Shown here one piece after another: positions 42,115 through 53,290 of a stretch of 64,000 nucleotides of DNA. The notes under the pieces were generated by a model. It made no database searches. It saw only the letters and a program-made list of their open reading frames with translations, and was not told the origin of the DNA. Both the position numbers and the translations under genes were made by a program. Location: assembly GCA_036365515.1 (NCBI GenBank), contig CM070873.1, positions 19,545,757-19,609,756 of the forward strand, given 5' to 3'. This stretch comes from Torymus aiolomorphi. Taxonomy: Eukaryota; Arthropoda; Insecta; Hymenoptera; Torymidae. Every line of letters starts with the position of its first letter. The stretch's first letter is position 1.

Positions 42115-44880
42115 TTAACGCTTATAACCAAAAGGCAACGACAATTCTTTACTAAGATAGCGCCGTTTATTCAAAACGATACATGTTTTAACTTCGTCTC
42201 GCGTGACGACATCGTGATCCGGCATTCGTCTTATCGCTCTAAAGTTTAATTTGATACTACTTGGATCGCCGCCGAAAAAAGATTCGATCAGCCGATTGAT
42301 ACTGTCAAAATTTATTTTCAAGGTGTTAGTATAATCCAACCTTATTCCTTTAATTATACAACATTCATATTTTTCTCCTGTAGACGAATCTGTCGCTCTG
42401 TAAGCGTAAAATTTAGGACCGCCGGATAAGAAAGTTTCAATGTATATATTTTGGCCGAGTTCGTCGGTCATATCGCCTAATAGCGAGCCGATATGAGGTC
42501 TGTATTCCTCATTTTTCGCACGCTCGTTACAAACAAATACACAGGAGTCGGTGTCGTAGTACAATACGCGGCGCTCGAGTTTCTCTAGATAACTATATAA
42601 TTTTAGTCGTGCTTGCGCTGTAGTGTAAGCGGCTATGAATACATTAGTATTAGGGGACTGTTCCACTGCCTCCGCTATGTGTTGCCAGTGTACATACAAC
42701 AGTTCGTCGTTGACGGGTAATACACTGAGCACTTCTTTATCGGGAGCCACCAAGAGTCTGAGTAAAGCCTCGCGCGTTTTTACAATCTCAGTCTGCTTTA
42801 AATTGTTGCGTTGCCCAAATTTCCCCCAAAACGAATTCAGACATAGCTTCGCCACAGCGCGCAATCCAGCATTTTTCTCGATTTTTGCTCTCTCTAGCCG
42901 TATGCCTTCGTCTCGCTCATAATCGTTCAGATAAAGATCTTTATCTGCCTCGCTCACGCACCATGCAGGCCAACCGCTAGCTTGTTGTTTGAGTTGCAAA
43001 AATGCATTCACGTAGCCGGCGAACAATCCCCCTTTGCCGCTCTGTTGATCGTATTGCGTTATTTCATATTGCCATATAATATATATTTCCGTTACGCGGT
43101 AGCCCAACTCTACAGCTTTTCTTAATTCATCGGCAACCCATGTACCTGTGAATTCACGCTCATTAATTTTTTCGTGATTACAGTCTTCCTGACGCATGTC
43201 CTCGCAACAAGAGCGGCAAAGAGCAAAAAGTAACTTACCGCGCATTTTTATCGGCAAGAGAGGAAGAAACAAATTTCGAGGTGGAAGCACTTTGCACTTA
43301 ACTAACCCTTCTACTCGCGAGAGATCGTTGTTTCTCCCCGTCAACGCGTCGCACTCACTCCCGACAAATATGTCGGGATGTCCAAGCGGGAATCGCCCTC
43401 TTTTACATATATACGGATATAACGAACAAATATCCGTATATCTTATTTTTTCGTTCTCCTTGATATCATAGTAACATCTTATATTTTCCGTGCGCCCGCC
43501 GAAAAACGCGTCCCGCGGATTCAAAACTATTTTGCTAATAAGCGGATGATTGTTAACGTAATTTGCGATTTGTGGATTTTCAGCTTTGCGACGATCAAAA
43601 TCGCACTCCCAAATTTCACGGACCTCGTACCCTCGCGACTTTATTTTGTCTATCTTAGCGCGAGTATTCTCGTACGCTTCGTCGAGAGTGCGATTAAAAG
43701 CGGTTTGCTTATCGCGTTTGTTTTTAAAACAGCGCGGACAGCCGTGTGTATAGCAGCCTTGGTACTCGAACACGACGCCTTTGTCCGATGTAGAAGCTGC
43801 TGAAGAAGATGAAGAAGAAGTGGGGACACCCGCTGCCGTCGGGGGCAAATACCCATCTATCAAAAAGCCTTCTGGTAACCTGAACTCGCGCGCACGCCCC
43901 GCGTGAATAATCTCTCGCCCGACTTCCCGCTCGCACTGCAATAGCCACTTGACAGCTTTTTGAGAGTGTTTATCAGCGCGTCTGTAGCCGTTGGATGGTA
44001 AAATTCCTATAGCGTTTGTCTTAAGGAATTTTTTCCTGTACAAATAGGAACAAGCCGAAGCTATAGTGGTCGCCGAAACAAAGGGGTCCGTGTCTCCGAT
44101 ATCGATGAAAATTTTTCGAAAAGCTATACACGCGCGATGCAATATCTCTACATCCATACGGCAATATTCGACGATTTCATTTTTAAAGTTAAAAACATAG
44201 TCTCGCGCATGCTCGTTGTACCACTGAAAAAAAATCGCTCTCTCCTCGTTTGACATAGAATTTGGCGCGTAGAAAGTTGGATCAGGCAGAGGACCAACAT
44301 ATTCTTGATTGTCCAAAGTGTTGAAAAAGTGTGGGAAAAACCCCTTTTTACTACTTTGTGGCAAGCCGAAGGCAGACGGTAGAGCACTCAATTTCATCTG
44401 AAAATAGTTCAAGCTGTCTATAAATTTACCGCGCCCTTGTTGTATCGTTATAATATTTTGCCCATTTAAAATAACTCTCGGCATAACTTCGGTCGAGCGT
44501 TCGGCAATCTCTTTCAATATAAACTGTGCGTCAAAACCGCGGGCATTGTGCGCGATGCACACTATTTGAGAAAAATTGGTTTTATCGCGCACGCATAATT
44601 CGACCAAATGTTTAACAGGATCTTCCCAAAAAACGTATTCGCGAATGCCGCAAGTATTGCAAAATTGCGAGACATCATCATTATCAATACAATCAGTACA
44701 GACTTGTTGCACTACACACAAATTAGGTACATGAATTTTCGTGCTTCTATGATTCAAATACGCTTCATCTTGACGCGTTTCAAAGTCATAAAATATGTAT
44801 AAAAATTTTTTCTGCGTGTATTCGCCATTTGCTTTTTTTTTCGACCATCGGGCTCGCTTGTTATAGAGCGCATGTAACAA
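42115..44880 (-). CDS. Protein-primed DNA polymerase B, exonuclease and polymerase domains
   Basis: 921 aa in this frame. Exonuclease motifs: YDFET near residue 32, AHNARGFDAQF near 111, YCRMDVEIL near 241. Polymerase motifs: DICSLYP (A) near 480, LCLNSFWGKFG (B) near 683, YYDTDSCVF (C) near 775, followed by a thumb-like end. The segment between exo and palm carries protein-primed-type insertions. All catalytic residues are present. The apparent start Met lies in a segment overlapping the upstream frame; the true protein begins there, with the switch at a run of nine T on the plus strand (44,833-44,841). It replicates the element using a terminal protein primer. Confidence 0.93.
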   Translation of the reverse strand: MLHALYNKRARWSKKKANGEYTQKKFLYIFYDFETRQDEAYLNHRSTKIHVPNLCVVQQVCTDCIDNDDVSQFCNTCGIREYVFWEDPVKHLVELCVRDKTNFSQIVCIAHNARGFDAQFILKEIAERSTEVMPRVILNGQNIITIQQGRGKFIDSLNYFQMKLSALPSAFGLPQSSKKGFFPHFFNTLDNQEYVGPLPDPTFYAPNSMSNEERAIFFQWYNEHARDYVFNFKNEIVEYCRMDVEILHRACIAFRKIFIDIGDTDPFVSATTIASACSYLYRKKFLKTNAIGILPSNGYRRADKHSQKAVKWLLQCEREVGREIIHAGRAREFRLPEGFLIDGYLPPTAAGVPTSSSSSSAASTSDKGVVFEYQGCYTHGCPRCFKNKRDKQTAFNRTLDEAYENTRAKIDKIKSRGYEVREIWECDFDRRKAENPQIANYVNNHPLISKIVLNPRDAFFGGRTENIRCYYDIKENEKIRYTDICSLYPYICKRGRFPLGHPDIFVGSECDALTGRNNDLSRVEGLVKCKVLPPRNLFLPLLPIKMRGKLLFALCRSCCEDMRQEDCNHEKINEREFTGTWVADELRKAVELGYRVTEIYIIWQYEITQYDQQSGKGGLFAGYVNAFLQLKQQASGWPAWCVSEADKDLYLNDYERDEGIRLERAKIEKNAGLRAVAKLCLNSFWGKFGQRNNLKQTEIVKTREALLRLLVAPDKEVLSVLPVNDELLYVHWQHIAEAVEQSPNTNVFIAAYTTAQARLKLYSYLEKLERRVLYYDTDSCVFVCNERAKNEEYRPHIGSLLGDMTDELGQNIYIETFLSGGPKFYAYRATDSSTGEKYECCIIKGIRLDYTNTLKINFDSINRLIESFFGGDPSSIKLNFRAIRRMPDHDVVTRDEVKTCIVLNKRRYLSKELSLPFGYKR

Positions 44881-46097
44881 TTTTCATTTACATAATGTTT
44901 ATATTTACATAGTTTGCACCAAATTTGTCCGCATATGTGATGGCCTCGATCACGATTCATGATTTTACAACATAGCGTGCAAAGTTTGACAACATCACAC
45001 AATTTTTTATTGTTTTTCTTATATCTGCCCACTTCTAAATGATTTTTGTAACATGAATTGCCAAAAAATTCTCTGTTACATTCCGCGCATTTAATCAATT
45101 CGATGCCGTCTGATGTGCAAGCCGGAGAAACGAAACATTTCGAACAAGTTTTTCGACATTTATGTTGGTCGATAAAATGAAAACATTTATTGCAATATGT
45201 GCAAAAAAATCTTGTCCTTGCTACCCCTATCACATTCAAAATTGTGTCGAAATGTTTCGCTCTGGGGTCGTAACATAAATTAATAACTCCGTGTAATTCT
45301 CCCTGTGATTCTACTTGTTCACGCCCGTCGAAAAAAGGAGGCTCACCGTTGCCGAAAGTTTTTTTATCATAAACTACTATAGCAACATGGCTCTGAAGAT
45401 AGAAATCTTGAAATTTTTCTATCTCGTAAAATCCGCAACCCGCTCGAGGGATATGTACGTTAGCACTTCGTATTAAGCGTTCAGCAAGTTCTTTTTGCAA
45501 TTTTCGGCGGCCGTCGCGAACTATACCCCATTCTTTGCGAACAGCGTCCAAGTCATTCGCGCGCAATTTAATATGGGCTTCTCCGACTACCAACGCGCGA
45601 GACAAACATAAGTTATCATTGTTCATGATGGATACTAACGATCGCTGCGTTATAGCGTCGATTGATAATTTTTTACTCTTTAATGCACCCGAGCCAACAT
45701 GAACACTAATAAATGTAATTTGTAATATGAAACTTTCGTCAACTTGAAAATTTTCGTTACTCTGTGTTAGATTGGAAATTAAATTCCAAAGATCATCGTA
45801 AAAAAAATTTCCAACTGGACGAAAAGACAGACCGCCTGCACCATGCATGAAGTGATCACTTTTAATCGTGATACCGAGTAAAACTGACTCATCATCATCG
45901 GGGGCTAACGAAATTATGAACGCGTGAATGTCCCGCATAGCAGCTTCTACCCAAAGAATTGGATTATCGCATTCGCCAGGCGGATCATTGACGCGTAGTG
46001 CGACGCAACGCCCTGCAATTCGAAACCTTCGCACGAAATTTTCGGTTTCTTCTACTATAGCAAATCTTACGCCTGGTGGCCTTATATCATAATCCAT
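44754..46097 (-). CDS. N-terminal part of the Polinton polymerase B gene (zinc-finger and OTU-like region)
   Basis: 447 aa, different frame from the polymerase body. Residues 1-150 are unassigned. Around residue 180 LCLSRALVVG and around 290 AKHFDTILNV place a Cys and a His in contexts resembling OTU-type cysteine proteases. Residues 305-425 have three Cys/His clusters (CTYCNKCF, CAECNREF, CTLCCKI) typical of the N-terminal zinc fingers of Polinton polymerases. It runs into the polymerase frame at the A9/T9 tract, where a heptamer A AAA AAG lies in the right phase for -1 slippage. Alternatively one base is missing. Confidence 0.78.
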   Translation of the reverse strand: MDYDIRPPGVRFAIVEETENFVRRFRIAGRCVALRVNDPPGECDNPILWVEAAMRDIHAFIISLAPDDDESVLLGITIKSDHFMHGAGGLSFRPVGNFFYDDLWNLISNLTQSNENFQVDESFILQITFISVHVGSGALKSKKLSIDAITQRSLVSIMNNDNLCLSRALVVGEAHIKLRANDLDAVRKEWGIVRDGRRKLQKELAERLIRSANVHIPRAGCGFYEIEKFQDFYLQSHVAIVVYDKKTFGNGEPPFFDGREQVESQGELHGVINLCYDPRAKHFDTILNVIGVARTRFFCTYCNKCFHFIDQHKCRKTCSKCFVSPACTSDGIELIKCAECNREFFGNSCYKNHLEVGRYKKNNKKLCDVVKLCTLCCKIMNRDRGHHICGQIWCKLCKYKHYVNENCYMRSITSEPDGRKKKQMANTRRKNFYTYFMTLKRVKMKRI

Positions 46098-46450
46098 GCG
46101 CCCCTCCTCTTCTTCTCCTACGCTATCGCGGTTGACGCTCTCCTCCTCCTCCTCCTCCTACTCTTCTTCTTCGTCGGTGATGGAAGTGCTGTCGTATTCA
46201 CGGCCGCCTTCGCTGCTGCCATAGCCCAATTGCAGTGGTTCTCTATTCTCATTAACGCTTGAATTTACGCTGTCCTCTATGGGCGACGGCGGGAGTGAAG
46301 ACCATATGGAACTCGTAGATGAGGACGATAAGGATATATCAGAGAAAGAATGGGTCGTACCAAAAGAAAATTCATTTTCTCCAACTGTAATTTTATTAAT
46401 AAAAACTAATTTGAAAAAATATAATAAATTTTATTCTGCACATAAAGTAT

Positions 46451-47853
46451 TCATTCTTCCGGTTTCCCGTTAAAACTATCACGAACACGATCTAATAAAT
46501 CTTCTAACTCATCAGATGTATATATCGGAGAATTTTCATTTTCGGCTTGATCGTGGAACCATCTTAATTCTTGTGCGCGCCGAATATGAAAAATTCTCCG
46601 CGCGTTTACTAGCAAAGTCGGGATGTCAAAACCTGGCGTAGCCAACCCATCACTGCTATTCATACGTCTTCGAATAACTTTTTAAAAAAAATATATCGTG
46701 TTAAAAAAATTTAGCATACTATGAAAAAATATTTAAATAAAAAAAACTTACATTCATTTATTCGTCGATCTAGCGGGCTTCTTTCGTCGAAACTGTTCCA
46801 TATTAATCGATTTCGATCCTCTATGTTGTGAAATGAACGCTCTGAAGGCGGCGCTCTCGTGGTATAAAAGTCAAGCAGTGTGGCTGCGCGTGGCCGTTCG
46901 TCAATTCTGTTCGTGGACGGACGTGGGTCCTCACTCATGATAACTCTTTCTACAGCTTGTCTCGGTTCTCGATACTGGCTGAGCGTTAACATCAAGCGTG
47001 ACCCCATCAATCTATTATTATCCTCTTCATCGGAGGAGGTTGTTACAAGTATCGTGTTTACACTTTCGTTGTCTGAATCTTCAGCATTGTTCTCTTCAAC
47101 ATCTACTGGTGCGGCATCACCCACAGGTGCTACTTCGGCGTTTATTTGTTGTGGTTGTTGTTGATGTTGTTGTTGTATTGGAATATGCACTCGCGGAACT
47201 TGCTCTTCATCATCACTGGAAAGATCGTCTTCACTCGGGCTTGTCCCGTCAGCCACATTTTGTTGTGGTGCCCGAGGCACTTCTTCATCGCTACTCACAA
47301 CGTCGCTGTCGCTCTCATACAAGAGTCTACGTCCTACAGGGTTTTGACGTCCGTTGAAACCCATAAAAACTGTAGACGCGTCGCTGTCATCAGCTAGCAG
47401 CTCGCGTAGTGCTATAATTTTTTATTCATTGAAAAATGATAATTTTTTCAAAATTAAAATTTCATGAAAAAAGAAATGTTACTTACCACGTTGTTCCTGG
47501 TATGCGACCATCATATCTGCCAGAACATTAGCATTTTCCATGTGAATTTCCCTCACATATTCTCCGGCTATTAATAGGGCTGCGCGACTATTGGTAAATA
47601 ATCGTCTGTGAAATGCTGAAATTCGCCGTGAGCCGCTCTGTGATAAAAGAAAACGTAACTCGCGGCGCAAAGCGATGTAACTCATTGCACTGAGTCTTCG
47701 ACGCCATGTTCTATTATTACACCTTCGCCAGACAGGTTGTCTATCCAACCGCAATGAAGACACCATACGCGATATCACTTGACGCAACTCACTATCCTCG
47801 TCAGCTCCCATTCGCGGTGTAAAAATCATGTTCACCCTCGCCATGATTCGCAT
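46451..47853 (-). CDS. Polinton accessory gene with two introns, 417-aa product
   Basis: Three frames join through canonical introns: exon 1 47,853-47,487; intron 47,486-47,412 (GTAAGT...TATAG); exon 2 47,411-46,752; intron 46,751-46,678 (GTAAGT...AAAAG); exon 3 46,677-46,451. Both junctions keep the frame. The N-terminus is arginine-rich and helical (WRRCNNRTWRRR near residue 45), the middle is acidic and disordered with S/D/E runs and a Gln-rich patch, and the C-terminus is charged and helical. No family is recognised. Opposite-charge modules suggest a DNA- or capsid-interacting protein, but that is speculation. Confidence 0.65.
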
Positions 47854-48412
47854 AGCTACTGAGATGACCGACGGGTAAGACCAGGGGTTTTATAATGCAT
47901 GCAGTTATATTCAGTGAAAGAAATTGCGAGCATACTGTAGACGAGACATATTTTGGATTCAATAGCATCTTATCGCTTGAACGGTGTGATACACAACGAA
48001 AGCTACTCTCCGCATTGGCTTCGATCAGCAGGGGTGACACCTCTCTTCTTACGAATGTAATTCCGAGAAGAAAAAGTACGTTGAGAAGTAATCTCACTCG
48101 TTCTCACATCTCACAAAAGCAAACGATGTGGAGTGAGAACCAAGTGGATTACGTACCTAGATGCTCGTAAAGATGTAATCTTAATGACTTTTTCTAGAAT
48201 CATCGGGTGTCGTGTATAGTACGGTTTAAAGTCACTCGATAATCTTTTATAAAACACTAACATCCTGAACGTTCCAAATACCCCTTTTGTATTTCTCCCG
48301 CGAGATATTGCGTGCATGTTCAGCCTAATAATTTAGTGGTCCAGCTCAGTCGTGCTCCTCCCGCGCAAGCAACCAGTTCGTGTCGTTACCTTACATCATT
48401 AGTACTGAAAAA

Positions 48413-48862
48413 ATGAGTTGGATAAGAAGGATGCAAGAAGTCGACGAAGCGATAGAGAAACTGGAAACAGCGTTGCAAAAAATAATATCAAAGTGCGACA
48501 AAAAAGTTGATCAAATTAACCAGCTCAAAGATGACGTTATTATTTGCAAATTGGAAATGGAGGAGTTAAAAAAGAAGATAACAAAAAAGTACGTGATACT
48601 GAACAAAATCAAGAAAAAAAATGAAATAATAAAGTCAAGCGAGGACACTGACGGCGACACGTGGAATTATGCGGCTTGCCCACGGTGCAAAAAAAGATTC
48701 CGCAACATCCGCAAAACGAATTCGTCTCAGTGGTACAAGTGTTTGAGGTGTTGTGAATACGTTTGTAAACCGTGTTACCCTCTTGGCTGTGTGTGCCTAG
48801 ATCAGATGGACTCTCCAGATTCTCCAAACGTGGAGATAAAAGAAGAGCCAATAAATATATAA
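48413..48862 (+). CDS. Coiled-coil zinc-finger protein in the Polinton, opposite strand
   Basis: About 149 aa from the Met at 48,413; an upstream in-frame ATG at 48,380 is possible. Residues 5-75 form a strong coiled coil (VDEAIEKLETALQKI). Then CPRCKKRF, a CLRCCEYVCKPC segment and CVC give a Cys-rich zinc-binding module. The C-terminus has KEEP, a SUMO-site-like acidic motif. It is the only gene on the plus strand and lies next to the right TIR, so it is likely transcribed separately, for instance as a regulator. Family unknown. Confidence 0.6.
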   Translation: MSWIRRMQEVDEAIEKLETALQKIISKCDKKVDQINQLKDDVIICKLEMEELKKKITKKYVILNKIKKKNEIIKSSEDTDGDTWNYAACPRCKKRFRNIRKTNSSQWYKCLRCCEYVCKPCYPLGCVCLDQMDSPDSPNVEIKEEPINI

Positions 48863-49219
48863 ATGTATAATTTTTGTAATATTATTCATATGCTTTCATA
48901 ATATATATTCCACCTTTCATTAGAAATCGTCTATCTTTTTATTTTTACCTCCTATCCATCAAACATTTCTTATTAATATCGTAAATTTGCATTTTTATAA
49001 TAATATCTCTAATTAATTTTTTCACTCTATCTATCCCATACTCAAAACTCATGTATATCAACACTTAATCCCGACGCAAGATAAAGCCAGCTCATACAGT
49101 GCATGGTGGTCACCTCGAAAAATCGTGACGTCAGTAATCTCTCTCTCTCTCTCCCTCTCTGCCTCTCTCTCTCTCCCTCTCTCTCTCCCTCTCTATAAGG
49201 TAAGACGCATGGTGCTGCA
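48863..49219. other. Spacer before the right TIR
   Basis: AT-rich, with a CT-rich stretch of about 60 bp at 49,140-49,197. No gene is seen. Confidence 0.4.
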
Positions 49220-49898
49220 GCAGGCGCGAGTATACGATCAGCTAACGTGTAGACTATAGCTTCGTGCTACAGTTAACACTTACTCCCGGAGCCGAAATTT
49301 AGAGTAGGCTCCGCGACACCGTGGAGTAGGAACACACATACACACACGCGCACGCACACACACACACACATGCACGCACATACACATATACACACACACA
49401 ACCAAACTCTTCGTAAGATAAGGTTTTGCAGCCGTTGGGTTACGGCTGCTGCGACAGGGCCGAGTTCGCACAGCTGACGTACGCTATAGCATACCCCGGA
49501 CTCTTCGAAAAGAACGCGCTATAATGGTATGGAGTAGTTGTGAGTCACCGATTCCCGTACGGGCCGGTGTTATCTGTGTATACATTAACATTGTAATTAA
49601 TTACACCTTAATTGTTTGTTTTGATTGTTTATTTACATAAACATGTCGTTAAAAAACATAAATAAACATACGTTAATTACAATGTTTATGAAAACACCGA
49701 TAACATGTGTTATTAATGTTTGTTTAATTGCTTCTTTATTGTTTATTTTGATTGTTTGGTTATGTTTGTTTACATAAACAAACCATTAAAAAGCAATTAA
49801 ACATACGTTAATGCCGTGTTTATCAAAACAAAGATAACGCGCCACGGGGCGGGGGGGATGAGTCACCGTCGTCTCTCCATACCATTATATATACTACT
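49220..49898. repeat. Right terminal inverted repeat of the Polinton
   Basis: 679 bp complementary to the left TIR, ending ATATACTACT, with only one copy of the unit that is duplicated on the left. A CA tract lies at 49,333-49,400. Confidence 0.92.
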
Positions 49899-49904
49899 AC
49901 TGCT

Positions 49905-50117
49905 GCGCGCTTTGCAGGCGAAGAAAGGGAAGGAAAAGGAGAAAAAAGAGGAGCAGCGTGTATAGCAGTCCGCAACGGAGGAGTCGGGGTGGAGAGCCAT
50001 GGCCGAGAATCAAGGCAACTCGTCCAACTTCTCGGGCCACAACCAAAATACTTTAATTTCATGCATTTATTTGTGTTTGAAAACTTTGATTTATACAAAA
50101 ATGGCACGTTGAAGTAG
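49905..50117 (+). pseudogene. 3' part of the open frame disrupted by the Polinton
   Basis: Continues the frame from 33,136-33,300 for 70 codons to a TAG. In another frame an ATG in good context (gccATGgcc, 49,999) opens a short peptide beginning MAENQGNSSNFSG, which ends at the sharp change from GC-rich to AT-rich DNA near 50,045; that could instead be a true first exon. Neither is recognised. Confidence 0.3.
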
Positions 50118-50403
50118 TTATTATACAGTGGGCCCTTTGATCGGATCAACAAAATTTACTTGGAGTATAAACAGATTCAAATCCTGGTTGTGTCACTCTT
50201 GGAAAAAATATTGTAATAAGATACAAGGTAAATATTGATATAAAAACATTTTTATCTGTTAAAAAATTGGTAATTTAAAAAATTATAAGTGCTAATTTTT
50301 AATATGTTTACAGCTCTATAATTTAGAACAAGTCAGTAGTTAGTCTACTAAATAACGTTTAACTACTCAAGTTGTTTAGTATGAAACGTCAAATAATTAT
50401 GTA

Positions 50404-51906
<1,503 letters not shown>

Positions 51907-52111
51907 ATCTCGTAATGTAACAAATGTTGTTAAAGAAAATGTAAAAATTGATATGCATAGGAACGAAATTGAATCAAACCAAATTATTAATGGTCACCTA
52001 TTTGGAGGAAAATATATACCATTTTCTGATATGTGAAGTCGGAGAATAATATATAAAATGTAAAATAAATATATTAATTCATCAATTATTGTAAATGAAA
52101 ACGAAACTGCT

Positions 52112-52324
52112 ATGAAATATTCTGGTAGTCAAAGAGAAATGATGATATATGGATTTATCCTAAAAAGTCAAGTAAAACTTGAGTATTGGAGTGGACATGG
52201 ATCTCGAATAATAGTGCTCTATGATTTGAAACAAGTCAGTAGTTGGTCTACTAAAGAACGTTTAATATTTTCTCATCTTGTAGTATTATTTTATACTCTC
52301 GTTAGCAAGTACTGTAAGTTATAA
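52112..52324 (+). other. Short unassigned frame sharing a duplicated segment
   Basis: A 70-aa frame; part of it (around 52,218-52,265, tgaaacaagtcagtagttggtctac) is also present near 50,317-50,365. The duplication brackets the RPB2 fragment and three-exon frame, suggesting a duplicated or composite unit. No protein family is recognised. Confidence 0.3.
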
Positions 52325-52899
52325 GTGCTTTAATCCGACTAAGTATTGTATTTATAATGAATTGTATATTACCAAGAAAATAAATATGTCGTTAATTAAT
52401 TTGTAATTATATATTCTTTATTAACGTAATTATTTAAACCCTAAAAATTTGTTTTTATTGTTTTTATACTCGCTATTTTAAGAATATTTTACTTATTATC
52501 TGATCTACTTTAAACGCAGCTATTTTTACTACAAACTTTGTAAATTTGATAGATAGATTCTGTAAATTTATTAGAATTTGTGTTTTTATGCATTTCGGAC
52601 TATACTAAAATACTTAATAAAACACATGGGAAACCCTTAGTTGGAGCATTTTCAAGGAAAATATGCGAAAATTCGAAAACAGCTATAGAATTTTGCGAGT
52701 TGGGCACCATTGGCTAATTCTAAATTAAGTGTTTCTTTGGCAGCCGAGTTATATTTGTAATTATTGAAAAATTTTACAATTAACGTTATTAGAATTATTT
52801 TATAAATATTTAATCATCTCATTTGAACCATAAATCGGATATTTTAATTATTTGTTTTTTTAAATTTTAATTCCTTAACCTCAAAACCATTTCATGAAT
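52325..52899. other. AT-rich spacer
   Basis: AT-rich sequence without recognisable gene or repeat structure. Confidence 0.4.
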
Positions 52900-53290
52900 C
52901 ATTTCTTACGCCATAGACTAGCGTACCACTGTAGATGAGAATTCGACGCTCCAACGTGGACGGCCGAACGGCTGTGCGGCGTTGCCATTTGCCCGGCACA
53001 CTCGGAAAGAATCAACTTCCCTCGGGTGTACATCTTTGTATATTTTTGTACATTTCTGTACATCTCTGTACATTTCTACACATTTCTGTACATTTCCGCA
53101 CATTTCCGTACATTTCTGTATATTTTTGTACAAAAATCTAATAAGTTGACAAAATGTACAGAAATGTGCAAAAATGTGTAAAAATGTGCAGAAATATACA
53201 GAAATGTACAAAAATATGCAGAGATGTACAGAATTGTACAGATATGTGCAGATATGTGCAGATATGTGCAGATATGTGCAGTTTTTACTT
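52900..53290. repeat. Inverted copy of 32,813-32,940 plus a GTACATTTCT foldback array
   Basis: 52,900-53,031 is complementary to 32,813-32,940. It is followed by about nine degenerate units of tgtacatttctg (53,031-53,135), and then by the complementary cagaaatgtgcaaaaatg units (53,155-53,280), ending in gcagatatgt repeats. The array can fold into a long hairpin. The 182-aa minus-strand frame across it is periodic and I do not accept it. Confidence 0.65.

Larger units (their letters stand above)
33301..49898 (-). mobile_element. Polinton/Maverick virus-like DNA transposon, defective
   Basis: 16.6 kb bounded by terminal inverted repeats that start AGTAGTATAT and end ATATACTACT, with a perfect 6-bp target duplication ACTGCT (33,295-33,300 and 49,899-49,904). 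AG...CT ends and a 6-bp duplication are diagnostic of Polintons. Gene set: protein-primed DNA polymerase B, chromodomain integrase remnant, adenain-like protease, FtsK/HerA-type ATPase remnant, capsid candidates and small basic proteins. It cannot be autonomous: ATPase and integrase are fused by deletion, and three core genes have frame breaks at homopolymers. Confidence 0.95.
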
